Part shown: positions 7,919-15,919 of the stretch, in pieces
Numbering within the stretch: the stretch's first letter is position 1
How the letters are laid out: each line of letters starts with the position of its first letter
Assembly: GCA_018335675.1 (NCBI GenBank)
Contig: JAGXRQ010000074.1
Location: 1-48,824 of the forward strand
Length of the DNA stretch: 48,824 nt
Source of the DNA: Bacteroidota bacterium
Lineage (GTDB): Bacteria > Bacteroidota > Bacteroidia > Bacteroidales > UBA7960
Direction of reading: 5' to 3'
The notes under the pieces: generated by a model
Told to the model about the DNA's origin: nothing
What the model saw: only the letters and a program-made list of their open reading frames with translations
The model's database searches: none
Translations under genes and position numbers: made by a program

Positions 7919-7956
7919 TTAACCTAATCTTAATGCAATTATAAAATTGGCTTAAC
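7919..7956 (+). promoter_or_regulatory. 11-bp phased TTAAC repeats upstream of the beta-helix lipoprotein gene
   Basis: TTAAC at 7919, TTAAT at 7930 and TTAAC at 7952, with ATAA at 7941, keep an 11-bp register. The last strong unit (CTTAACA) lies 26 bp before the -7 element. This is the same distance as at the divergent promoter at 4740, which supports a real operator. Confidence 0.58.
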
Positions 7957-7977
7957 AGCATTAAAAAATACTCAGAA

Positions 7978-7985
7978 TACTTTTG
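7978..7985 (+). promoter_or_regulatory. -7 promoter element of the beta-helix lipoprotein gene
   Basis: TACTTTTG is an exact TAnnTTTG match 37 bp before the ATG at 8022. It overlaps a TTG that would otherwise look like an upstream start codon, so that start can be excluded. Confidence 0.6.
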
Positions 7986-8021
7986 TGCCGTAAATCGATT
8001 ATTAACAATTTTAAAAAAAAA

Positions 8022-9170
8022 ATGATGAAAAACTTATTCAAACTATTCTGTCTGCTAGCTGTAATTTCTATCGCTACTGTAAGTTGCGATAAAGACGACA
8101 ATGATGATGATCTTAATCAAATTGATCCTGAAAACTTTCAAGGTGAATTAACCGAAGGTACCTATACGTTAGATCCTGAAAAAACATATAAACTAACAGG
8201 ATTGGTTTATGTAAATGAAGGTGCTGAACTAGTTATTCCGGCAGGAACATTAATTGAAGCTACCGGTGGAACATCTGCAGCAATTATTGTTAAGCAAGGT
8301 GGAAAAATATTTGTAAACGGAACAAAAGAAGCTCCTGTTGTAATGACATCTGGTTTGGCAACAAAAAAAGCCGGAGATTGGGGCGGATTAGTTATTTGTG
8401 GAAGAGCTACTTGTAATTCTGGTGGTGGTATTTCAGAAGTTGGCGATAGCCCTTATGGTGGAACTACTGATAATGATGATTCTGGTGTTATTAAATATTT
8501 AAGAATTGAATACTCTGGTGCTGCATTCAATAGTGAAAAAGAATACAATGGCTTTTCATTATTTGGTGTAGGTAGCGGCACTGTGATAGAATATGTTCAG
8601 ATATATGAGAATGCAGACGATGGTATAGAGTTTTATGGTGGTACTGTTACTGCAAATTATATAATTGTTGCTAATGTTGAAGATGATATGTTTGACTGGA
8701 CTGAAGGTTGGAATGGTTCAGGAAGCTATTGGTTTGGTAAAAATGATCAAGGTTACGGAAACAGGGGTATGGAATGCGACAACTGGTCTACTAATCATAG
8801 TGCTACACCGGTTGCTAATCCAACTATTTCAAATGTAACTTTAATTGGAAGCGGCGACCAAGGCAATGAACCTCAAGGTATGGAACTAAGAGCAGGTACG
8901 CAAGGAACAATTAATAATGTTGTTCTTAAAGATTGGAAACATGGTATTAGAGTTTCAGGAGACGTTAGTAATGGTTACATGGGTGATGAATTGACAGTTT
9001 CTAATGTTAAATTTATTGATTGCGTTGTGAAAGTAACTGCTCGTAATAATGCTGGTGAATCATTTGAAATTCCAGAAGGTTTCTATTCTGAAAACGAAAG
9101 TGCAACAGGTGCTGGCGCAGGCGCAAGTGTTCCTGCTTGGGCTCAAGGCTGGACAATAGGATTGGAATAG
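8022..9170 (+). CDS. Beta-helix surface lipoprotein paired with TonB receptor 1
   Basis: About 382 residues. ATG 8022 (or the adjacent 8025) is chosen because the -7 element lies just upstream. A lipoprotein signal (LAVISIATVSC) is followed by an Asp-rich linker (DKDDNDDDLN) typical of surface-exposed Bacteroidota lipoproteins. The body is rich in Gly, Asn and Val with repeating strands (IIVKQGGKIFVNGTKEAPVV, GVIKYLRIEYSG, NPTISNVTLIGSG), suggesting a right-handed parallel beta-helix. A family of such proteins is often found next to TonB receptors in this phylum; the substrate is unknown. A hairpin terminator follows. Confidence 0.75.
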   Translation: MMKNLFKLFCLLAVISIATVSCDKDDNDDDLNQIDPENFQGELTEGTYTLDPEKTYKLTGLVYVNEGAELVIPAGTLIEATGGTSAAIIVKQGGKIFVNGTKEAPVVMTSGLATKKAGDWGGLVICGRATCNSGGGISEVGDSPYGGTTDNDDSGVIKYLRIEYSGAAFNSEKEYNGFSLFGVGSGTVIEYVQIYENADDGIEFYGGTVTANYIIVANVEDDMFDWTEGWNGSGSYWFGKNDQGYGNRGMECDNWSTNHSATPVANPTISNVTLIGSGDQGNEPQGMELRAGTQGTINNVVLKDWKHGIRVSGDVSNGYMGDELTVSNVKFIDCVVKVTARNNAGESFEIPEGFYSENESATGAGAGASVPAWAQGWTIGLE

Positions 9171-9193
9171 TAATTATAACTTCAAATTGCCTC

Positions 9194-9229
9194 AAAGCCT
9201 GGTGGATTTATTTCATCAGGCTTTTTTCT
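9194..9229 (+). terminator. Rho-independent terminator after the lipoprotein gene
   Basis: AAAGCCTG (9194-9201) pairs with CAGGCTTT (9217-9224) around an AT-rich loop and runs into a T-tract. Confidence 0.8.
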
Positions 9230-9244
9230 TAATATTTTCTTAAT
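9228..9244 (+). promoter_or_regulatory. Two 11-bp spaced CTTAAT repeats upstream of the second regulator
   Basis: CTTAATATT occurs at 9228 and again at 9239, exactly 11 bp apart, overlapping the terminator T-tract. A near-match to the -7 element (TTATTTTG, 9277-9284) lies 37 bp downstream of the second unit, the 11-bp register seen at 7952 (26 + 11). Confidence 0.45.
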
Positions 9245-9303
9245 ATTACTGCAATCAATCTTTTACAATAAAAGAATTATTTTGCTGTGTAAAAAAATGA
9301 ATT

Positions 9304-10011
9304 ATGAATAAAAAATCAATTCTGCTTGTTGACGATGAGGAAGATATTCTTGAGTTCCTTGAGTTTAATTTTTCTGCCAGCGGGTATGATGTTTTTACCG
9401 CAAACAATGGCAAAGATGCTATAGATATTGCAGTTAAAAAGAAACCGGATGTTATCATTTTAGATATTATGATGACAGGTATGGATGGCATTCAGGTGTG
9501 CGAGAAACTAAAAGAAATTGGTCAAAATAACGACAGTCTTATTATGTTTTTTACTGCAAGGGGAGAAGATTATTCTCAAATTGCCGGATTTGATGCAGGT
9601 GCCGATGATTTTGTAGTTAAGCCAATTAGTCCGAAAGTCTTGATAAAGAGAGTGGAAGCTTTGCTTAAAAGAAAAGGTAAAATTGAAAAAGAAGAAGAGA
9701 TAATTGTCTCCGATGATATTAAAATAGGAAAGCTTGTTATTGATAGAGAGCAGTATCAAATAAACTTAAATGGAAAAGTAATAATCTTACCAAGAAAAGA
9801 ATTCAATTTGCTTGAATTGCTCGCATCAAAACAAGGGAAAGTTTTTACCCGGGATGAAATTTTTGACGGGGTTTGGGGCGATACATTCATCGGCGATAGA
9901 ACAATAGATGTTCATATTAGAAAACTTAGAGAAAAGCTTGGCGAAGAATCTATAGTAACTGTTAAAGGTATTGGCTATAAAATTAATAGCACCTTCTTTG
10001 AGAATTGTTAA
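9304..10011 (+). CDS. Second PhoB/OmpR-family response regulator (orphan)
   Basis: A 235-residue regulator with receiver domain (D10-D11, phospho-acceptor D54 in VIILDIMMTGMDG, T84, K106 in VVKPI) and a C-terminal winged helix ending RTIDVHIRKLREKLG...VKGIGYKI. All key residues are present. No kinase gene adjoins it, so it may be phosphorylated by the PhoR-like kinase at 2089 or by a distant kinase. It is clearly diverged from the first regulator (for example in the 110-140 linker). It converges with a small basic protein gene 3 nt away. Confidence 0.9.
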   Translation: MNKKSILLVDDEEDILEFLEFNFSASGYDVFTANNGKDAIDIAVKKKPDVIILDIMMTGMDGIQVCEKLKEIGQNNDSLIMFFTARGEDYSQIAGFDAGADDFVVKPISPKVLIKRVEALLKRKGKIEKEEEIIVSDDIKIGKLVIDREQYQINLNGKVIILPRKEFNLLELLASKQGKVFTRDEIFDGVWGDTFIGDRTIDVHIRKLREKLGEESIVTVKGIGYKINSTFFENC

Positions 10012-10014
10012 ACC

Positions 10015-10341
10015 TTATTTTTTACTCTTACCCTTATTACCTTTATTCTTATCTGCTTTTTTTTCTTCAAAGTCAAAAAGCTGAAGTTGGTTTGCAGAAG
10101 TATAGCTTATAGGCATTTCAGCTTTGTATTTTGCAGCTTGCTTTTGAACTAACGATTTTAGAAATCTTACCGGTGTTGTTTTATGCCTATTGCAAAATTT
10201 AGTCATTGCTTCCAATTGGAAAGCAGTTATTTTTAATGATAGTTTTTTGTATTTAACCTTTTTCCTCTTAGGTTTTTTTTTCGTTGGAGTAATTCCTTTT
10301 TTGATATTCTCCTCAGAAATTGCGATAATTGTTTTTGGCAT
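10015..10341 (-). CDS. Small lysine-rich protein, possible ribbon-helix-helix DNA binder
   Basis: A 108-residue protein with a very basic N-terminal half (TKKKPKRKKVKYKK) and a Lys-rich tail. The middle part, LSLKITAFQLEAMTKFCNRHKTTPVRFLKSLVQKQ, has the strand-helix-helix spacing of ribbon-helix-helix proteins, with the TTP turn typical of that fold. That reading is tentative. It lies downstream of the nuclease-family gene start-to-end on the opposite side from it, converging with the second regulator. No function can be assigned. Confidence 0.55.
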   Translation of the reverse strand: MPKTIIAISEENIKKGITPTKKKPKRKKVKYKKLSLKITAFQLEAMTKFCNRHKTTPVRFLKSLVQKQAAKYKAEMPISYTSANQLQLFDFEEKKADKNKGNKGKSKK

Positions 10342-10378
10342 ATATCTCTACTAAAAAGTCTAACATCAGATTGTTTAA

Positions 10379-11464
10379 TTATTTTTTTCTTAGCAAATAA
10401 ACTAAAGTAGGAAAGTGGTCTGAGTATCCTCCAAGATATGTTCCTCCGGCAAATGTCCTGAAAGGATAACCCTGAAACCTTCCACTAGGTTGCACTAAAA
10501 AAGGCTTGTTAAATATTTCACGCTTCCAGTACTGAAATGTTTCATGTTCTCCTTTTATTAATCCTGGGCTTAGAAGAATTTGGTCAAACAAACTCCAAGT
10601 ATCCCTGTAAGCATTTGAGCCTATTCCCTTTTTATACAACTCAAAAAAAGGATTAAACAACTCATCATCTTTTACTTTATTAATGTTTCCATTACTTCTT
10701 AGATGCTTTTTTATGCTAATATCATCAGGGTTATCATTAAGGTCGCCCATCATGAAGATTTTTGCATTTGGTTCAGCTTCCTGAATGGAATCTATTATAC
10801 TTCTTGCAATATTTGCCGCTGCTATTCTATTCGGACGACTGCTTTTTTCCCCTCCTACACGACTTGGCCAATGCGCAACAATGAAGTGAACTCTTTCTCC
10901 CATCAATTCTCCGGTTAGCAAAAGCTGATCGCGTGTTCTGAAATTATCCAAACCTTCCACAACAGTTTTATGAGGTTTGCTGCTTATGTATTTGAAATAT
11001 TTTGGGTTGTAAAAGAATGCTACATCAACACCTCTGCCATCAGGCCCGTCATAATGAACAACCTGATAATTTCTTTTTTTTAACCTTTCGGTATTGGCAA
11101 GATCTTCTAAAACTCTTCTATTTTCAACTTCCGAAAGGCCTAATACTGCAAACCCGTCCGGAGTATATTCCTGAACTCCTAATTGCTCAATTACTTTAGA
11201 TAAATTATCAAGTTTTTCGAAGTATTTTTTACTATTCCACTTATTTGAACCTTCAGGTGTAAACTCTACATCGTTAATTCTAGGATCGTTTATGGTATCA
11301 AATAAATTTTCAACATTATAAAACCCAATTACTGAAACAATATATTCCTTCTTTTCAGATTCGTGTTGAGAATTTGCTTTGTCAATATTAGTAAATAACA
11401 AAACAGTTAATAATGTCAATAAAAATAATGATTGCGTTGGTCTTACTAAGAGATGTAATTTCAT
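10379..11464 (-). CDS. Secreted endonuclease/exonuclease/phosphatase-family enzyme
   Basis: A 361-residue protein with an N-terminal hydrophobic signal (LFLLTLLTVLLFTNI). The fold motifs are in order: VIGFYNVENLFD (metal/Asn motif), LGLSEVENRRVLEDL (catalytic Glu), HFIVAHWPSRVGG, MMGDLNDNPDD (GDxN) and the final GGYSDHFP with the catalytic His. The family includes DNase I, sphingomyelinase and inositol phosphatases, all cutting phosphodiester or phosphomonoester bonds with a divalent metal. Export plus divergent pairing with a TonB receptor and DUF5689 lipoproteins suggests a nuclease or phosphoesterase feeding that importer. Which substrate is cut cannot be read from sequence. Confidence 0.85.
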   Translation of the reverse strand: MKLHLLVRPTQSLFLLTLLTVLLFTNIDKANSQHESEKKEYIVSVIGFYNVENLFDTINDPRINDVEFTPEGSNKWNSKKYFEKLDNLSKVIEQLGVQEYTPDGFAVLGLSEVENRRVLEDLANTERLKKRNYQVVHYDGPDGRGVDVAFFYNPKYFKYISSKPHKTVVEGLDNFRTRDQLLLTGELMGERVHFIVAHWPSRVGGEKSSRPNRIAAANIARSIIDSIQEAEPNAKIFMMGDLNDNPDDISIKKHLRSNGNINKVKDDELFNPFFELYKKGIGSNAYRDTWSLFDQILLSPGLIKGEHETFQYWKREIFNKPFLVQPSGRFQGYPFRTFAGGTYLGGYSDHFPTLVYLLRKK

Positions 11465-11551
11465 GATATCGTTTTTATGAAGTTGTATAATATTGTATTA
11501 ATGCTATTGCCAAAAAAAAATAAAACTTACTTCGTGTAACTATAATTTGCT

Positions 11552-11559
11552 TAATTTTG
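11552..11559 (+). promoter_or_regulatory. -7 promoter element of TonB receptor 2
   Basis: TAATTTTG is an exact TAnnTTTG match giving a leader of about 105 nt. It lies only 7 bp from the oppositely oriented element at 11567. Confidence 0.45.
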
Positions 11560-11566
11560 AACTTCA

Positions 11567-11574
11567 CAAAAATA
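11567..11574 (-). promoter_or_regulatory. -7 promoter element of the nuclease-family gene
   Basis: Reads TATTTTTG on the minus strand, an exact TAnnTTTG match. Its predicted start region overlaps the + strand element at 11552. Confidence 0.45.
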
Positions 11575-11676
11575 ATGTTTTTTTCTGCTAAGAAATATTA
11601 AAACTCAAAAGATTCAAATAATTTACGGAGTATTATTATTCCTCAATATTTTTTTTTTAACTAAAACTACAAATAA

Positions 11677-14415
11677 ATGAATCGGATTTATCTTATTTTA
11701 ATGTTTTTCCTAGGAATTTCCTTAATTTCCAATGCTCAAACTGAATCATTTCAACTTAGAGGTAAAGTTGTTAGTTCAGTTGATGGAAAGCCTGTAGTTG
11801 GCGCCAATATTAGTTTACAGAACTCAACTGAATCAGCTCAGTCTGACAATGATGGAGTTTTTATTATTGAAGCAAAAATTGGCGACATCCTTGTAATTGA
11901 GCAAACAGGAATGACAACTGTTGAAATAGTTGTAGAGGGAATTGGAGACATAGTGGCCGAACTTGTTACGGCTCCTGCAATTTTAGAACAAACAGTCATT
12001 GATGTACCTACAGTTGCATTGTCTGCTGACGACATAGATAGTGATACTCAATCACATGATATATCAAGGCTTCTTCAAGGGTCTAGAGATATATATGTTA
12101 GCACTGCCGGATTTGATTTTGGTCAGGCCAGATATCGTATTAGAGGATATGATGGAGAAAATACTTCTATTTTGATGAATGGAATTCCTGTTAACGATAT
12201 GGAAACTGGAAGGGCATTTTACTCAAATTGGGGTGGTTTGAATGATGCTACAAGAATGTCGGAAGGTTATAACGGAATTGGAGTGTTGCGTTCAACATTC
12301 GGAAGCATTGGAGGTGCCACAGATATCAGCGTCAGAGCTTCTGAATATGGTGCAACATCTAGAGCTAGCTATTCTCTTGCAAATAGAAATTATAGAAATC
12401 GTGTTATGCTTACATATGCTACAGGTCTTCTTGATAACGGTTGGGCGTTGGTAGTTTCCGGCTCTAGGAGATGGGCACAGGAAGGCTATGTTGATGGTAC
12501 ATTCTATGATGCCTGGGGATATTTTCTTTCTGCTGAAAAGAAATTTAACAGCGAGCATAGCCTTGGTTTTGTTTTTATGGGAGCTCCTTCTAAAAGCGGG
12601 GCACCGGGTGTAGCCACTCAGGAAGCATACGACCTTGCTGGCACAAATTACTACAATCCAAATTGGGGATTTCAAGATGGTGAAAAAAGAAATGCAAGAG
12701 TTGGTCAGTATCATCAACCATTATCAATACTTTCTCATTATTGGAATGTAAATGAAAAAACAAAACTAACTACATCTGTTGCATATAGTTTTGGTAGAGG
12801 TGGTAGAACTGCACTAAACTGGTACGATTCAGCCGACCCAAGACCAGATTATTACCGCTATTTGCCAAGTTATTATAAAAATAATCAAGCAATGGCTGAT
12901 TATTATACTAATCTTTGGCAAAATGATGAAGCATTCAGACAATTAAAATGGGACGATTATTATAATGCTAATGTGAAAAACCTATTTTCTGTTAGAGATG
13001 CTTTTGGAATTGAAGGAAATACAGTTACTGGCAATCGTTCCAAATACATGGTTGAAGAGCGTAGAATAGATCACGATAGATATACTTTTACAACTAATTT
13101 GGAATCTGCCATTAAAGAAAATATTATTGTGAGTGGTGGTGCTAGTGCAATCATTCATAGAGGATATCAATTTAAAGTTGTTAGCGACCTTCTTGGAGGT
13201 GATTTTTGGTACGATGTTGATCAGTTTGCTGAAAGGGATTTTGATGATCCAAATATGGCTCAGGTAGACTTGAATAATCCAAATCGCATTGTTTATGAAG
13301 GCGACCGCTTTGGATACGATTATGTAGCTAACATCAACACATATGATTCATATGTGCAATCAGAATTTTTCTTGTCAAAATTTGATTTTTATTTTGGAGC
13401 TAATTTATCTCAAACTACTTTCTGGAGAACCGGTAAAATGAAAAACCCTAGATTTCCTGATAACTCATACGGAGATAGCGAAAAACAGAATTTTACAAAT
13501 TATGGGTTGAAAGGTGGTGCAACTTATAAAGTTACAGGAAGGCATTATATAACTGCTAACGCAGCATATATGACAAGAGCACCTTATTTTTGGAATTCTT
13601 ATGTAGCACCTAGAGTAAGGGATCACATTGTTCCGGGACTAGCTAGTGAAACTATTTATGGTGGTGATCTTAGTTATATAATTCGCTCTCCAAAAGTTAA
13701 ATCAAGACTTACTGTTTTTATGACAGAATTTAAAGACCAAACTTGGTCGAGAAGTTTTTATCATGAAGAATATAGAACATTCGTAAATTACACAATGACA
13801 GGAGTTGATAAAGTGCATATGGGCGCAGAACTAGGCTTGGAAGCAAATATTACAAGTACAGTTTCCGGACATATTGTTGCCGGGATAGGCGATTATTATT
13901 ATAATTCAAGACCAATGGTTAATATCACTAGAGATAATGATTTGGAAGTGCTTGCTGATGAAAGAATGGTTTATCTGCAAAACTATAAAATAGGTGGTAT
14001 GACTCATACAGCTGCTTCTGCCGGATTAAGGTATAATTCACCTAAGTACTGGTTTATTGGTGTTAGTGGAAATTATTTTGATGATATATATATTGATATA
14101 AACCCAGATCGTAGAACATACGAAGCCATTGAAGATTTTGTCATTGAAGATGAAGTTTGGAAAGATGTTTTAGAACAGGAAAAATTAAAAAGTAACTATA
14201 CTTTCAATGCTTTTGCAGGAAAGTCTTGGAGAGTTAAAAGAAAGTATTTCATTAACCTTAACATAAGCGTTAATAATATTCTTAATAATACAGGATTCTC
14301 AATTGGTGGTTTCGAACAGTTAAGATTCGATAATCGCGATATTGACAGGTTTGCCTCTAAGTATTTTTATTTGTATGGCAGATCATATTTTATTAATCTA
14401 GCGGTTAGAATTTAA
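11677..14415 (+). CDS. TonB-dependent outer-membrane receptor 2
   Basis: A 912-residue receptor with signal peptide (MNRIYLILMFFLGISLISNAQ), CarboxypepD_reg-like domain (LRGKVVSSVDGKPVVGANI), plug domain (DISRLLQGSRDIYVSTAGFD, RIRGYDGENTSILMNGIPVND) and a large barrel ending FINLAVRI. It is followed 49 nt later by the first of two DUF5689 lipoproteins and faces a secreted nuclease-family gene. Receptor, DUF5689 proteins and a secreted nuclease commonly sit together in Bacteroidota as I recall, which would fit import of nucleic-acid fragments. No SusD homologue is present, so the DUF5689 lipoproteins may take its place. Confidence 0.92.
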   Translation: MNRIYLILMFFLGISLISNAQTESFQLRGKVVSSVDGKPVVGANISLQNSTESAQSDNDGVFIIEAKIGDILVIEQTGMTTVEIVVEGIGDIVAELVTAPAILEQTVIDVPTVALSADDIDSDTQSHDISRLLQGSRDIYVSTAGFDFGQARYRIRGYDGENTSILMNGIPVNDMETGRAFYSNWGGLNDATRMSEGYNGIGVLRSTFGSIGGATDISVRASEYGATSRASYSLANRNYRNRVMLTYATGLLDNGWALVVSGSRRWAQEGYVDGTFYDAWGYFLSAEKKFNSEHSLGFVFMGAPSKSGAPGVATQEAYDLAGTNYYNPNWGFQDGEKRNARVGQYHQPLSILSHYWNVNEKTKLTTSVAYSFGRGGRTALNWYDSADPRPDYYRYLPSYYKNNQAMADYYTNLWQNDEAFRQLKWDDYYNANVKNLFSVRDAFGIEGNTVTGNRSKYMVEERRIDHDRYTFTTNLESAIKENIIVSGGASAIIHRGYQFKVVSDLLGGDFWYDVDQFAERDFDDPNMAQVDLNNPNRIVYEGDRFGYDYVANINTYDSYVQSEFFLSKFDFYFGANLSQTTFWRTGKMKNPRFPDNSYGDSEKQNFTNYGLKGGATYKVTGRHYITANAAYMTRAPYFWNSYVAPRVRDHIVPGLASETIYGGDLSYIIRSPKVKSRLTVFMTEFKDQTWSRSFYHEEYRTFVNYTMTGVDKVHMGAELGLEANITSTVSGHIVAGIGDYYYNSRPMVNITRDNDLEVLADERMVYLQNYKIGGMTHTAASAGLRYNSPKYWFIGVSGNYFDDIYIDINPDRRTYEAIEDFVIEDEVWKDVLEQEKLKSNYTFNAFAGKSWRVKRKYFINLNISVNNILNNTGFSIGGFEQLRFDNRDIDRFASKYFYLYGRSYFINLAVRI

Positions 14416-14464
14416 TTGTGCACTAGGAATTTCAAATTTGTTAAATAGAATAAAACATTATATC

Positions 14465-15877
14465 ATGAAACTTAAACAAATAATTTTAATATCATTTTCC
14501 GCATTTATGCTCTTTTTAATGGCAGGATGTGTGAAATCAGAATTTGACATGCCGGAGATAACGCCTATTCCTTATGATCCGAATAAAGTTATAACTATCG
14601 CAGAGCTGAAGCAAATTGATCCATTAACTTTCCCTTATAAGTATGATGATGATTATTCTTTGTTTGCAACGGTTGTGATGGATGATAAGTCTGGCAATAT
14701 TTATAAATCGGCTTTTATTCAGGATGCAACAGGTGGAATCAATATCAGATTGTTTTCTGCAGGTGGTTTATACCAAGGTGATTATATCAGAATAAACCTA
14801 AAAAATACTGTAGTTAGTCAATATCAGAAATTATGGCAAATAGATTCCATTGATGTTGATAAAAACATTGAAAAACTTGCAACATGGGCATGTACAACAA
14901 CAATTTATGGAGAACCTAAGCCTATAGTTGAGCCAACTCTTGTAAATATAAATACTATTAAGACGGATGCTTTTCAATCTCAACTTATCAGATTAGATAA
15001 TGTACAGTTTTTTGAAACAGAAATTGGTAATTACTTCGCAAATCCTAATAATCAGTTCGAAAATGTTAATAGAATCCTTATGGACTGCGATTGGAACACA
15101 ATTATCGTTAGAACAAGTGGATTCGCCAACTTCGCCGACAAGATTCTTCCTTCTGGCCGAGGCTCATTAATTGCCGTTGTGTCCAGATATCGTGATGATT
15201 ATCAACTATTGATCAGAAGTTTTAATGAAGTTACATTTAATGAACCTAGATGCGACGACGATGAAACAAATATAATCACTATTCAGGAAATTAAAGATTT
15301 GTTTGCTGAAGGAGAAGTTAATCTTCCGCCAAATGTTATTATTAGGGCTGTTGTTGTTTCAGATCGAGAAGGAGATAACATGTCGAGTAGAAATGCAGTG
15401 ATTATGGATGGATCTGGGGCTGGAATAACTTTAAGATTTACAGCAACACACAACTTCAACTTGGGAGATTTAATAAGAATAAGCGCCGGCACACTTCCTC
15501 TTGAATTATACGCAGGTTTGCTGCAAATTAATAATATTCCTAATGGAAATGTTAATCTTATTGGTCCTGGCACACTGCCACAGCCAGTTGAAACTACTGT
15601 TGCTGAAGTAATTGCAAATATTAATGTGTACGAATCAACCCTAGTTACCTTCGCAAATGCAACAATTACCGGAGGAACTACATTTGCTACCCCGGGAACT
15701 ACTCATGGTAGCCTTACTCTAAGCGATGGAACAGGCACTATTACTTTGTTTACATATAATTGGGCAGAGTTTGCCGGTTCTACTGTCCCATCAGGACCGG
15801 TTACTATTACAGGAATTGTGTCTATTAATAATACTCCACAGTTTTTGATAAGAAACTTAAACGATATAGTCGAATAA
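14465..15877 (+). CDS. Lipoprotein with two tandem DUF5689 domains
   Basis: About 470 residues from ATG 14465; the upstream TTG at 14438 would put extra residues before the signal peptide. Lipobox LMAGC is followed by an extended linker. The first DUF5689-type module (about 35-260) has VITIAELKQI, SLFATVVMDDKSGNIYKSAFIQDATGGINIRL and GDYIRINLKNT. A second, diverged copy (about 270-470) has IITIQEIKDLF, IIRAVVVSDREGDNMSSRNAVIMDGSGAGITLRF and GDLIRISAG. These look like OB-fold-type modules, which often bind nucleic acids or sugars. It is probably on the cell surface beside receptor 2. Confidence 0.82.
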   Translation: MKLKQIILISFSAFMLFLMAGCVKSEFDMPEITPIPYDPNKVITIAELKQIDPLTFPYKYDDDYSLFATVVMDDKSGNIYKSAFIQDATGGINIRLFSAGGLYQGDYIRINLKNTVVSQYQKLWQIDSIDVDKNIEKLATWACTTTIYGEPKPIVEPTLVNINTIKTDAFQSQLIRLDNVQFFETEIGNYFANPNNQFENVNRILMDCDWNTIIVRTSGFANFADKILPSGRGSLIAVVSRYRDDYQLLIRSFNEVTFNEPRCDDDETNIITIQEIKDLFAEGEVNLPPNVIIRAVVVSDREGDNMSSRNAVIMDGSGAGITLRFTATHNFNLGDLIRISAGTLPLELYAGLLQINNIPNGNVNLIGPGTLPQPVETTVAEVIANINVYESTLVTFANATITGGTTFATPGTTHGSLTLSDGTGTITLFTYNWAEFAGSTVPSGPVTITGIVSINNTPQFLIRNLNDIVE

Positions 15878-15919
15878 TTAACAAAATAAGATATTTATCC
15901 GAATTTAAAATTCAAAATT

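Noticed and set aside
7983-8021. TTG start adding 13 residues to the beta-helix lipoprotein
   Set aside because: The codon overlaps the TACTTTTG promoter element, and the signal peptide begins properly at ATG 8022.
11498-11540. 11-bp phased Pho-like repeats before the nuclease gene and receptor 2
   Set aside because: TTAC and TAAC occur but at 10-bp or irregular spacing; they do not fit the pattern of the other promoters.
12292-12717. Minus-strand open frames inside TonB receptor 2 and similar frames inside other long genes
   Set aside because: They lie opposite strongly coding frames, lack recognisable domains and have no promoter; they are shadows of the real genes.
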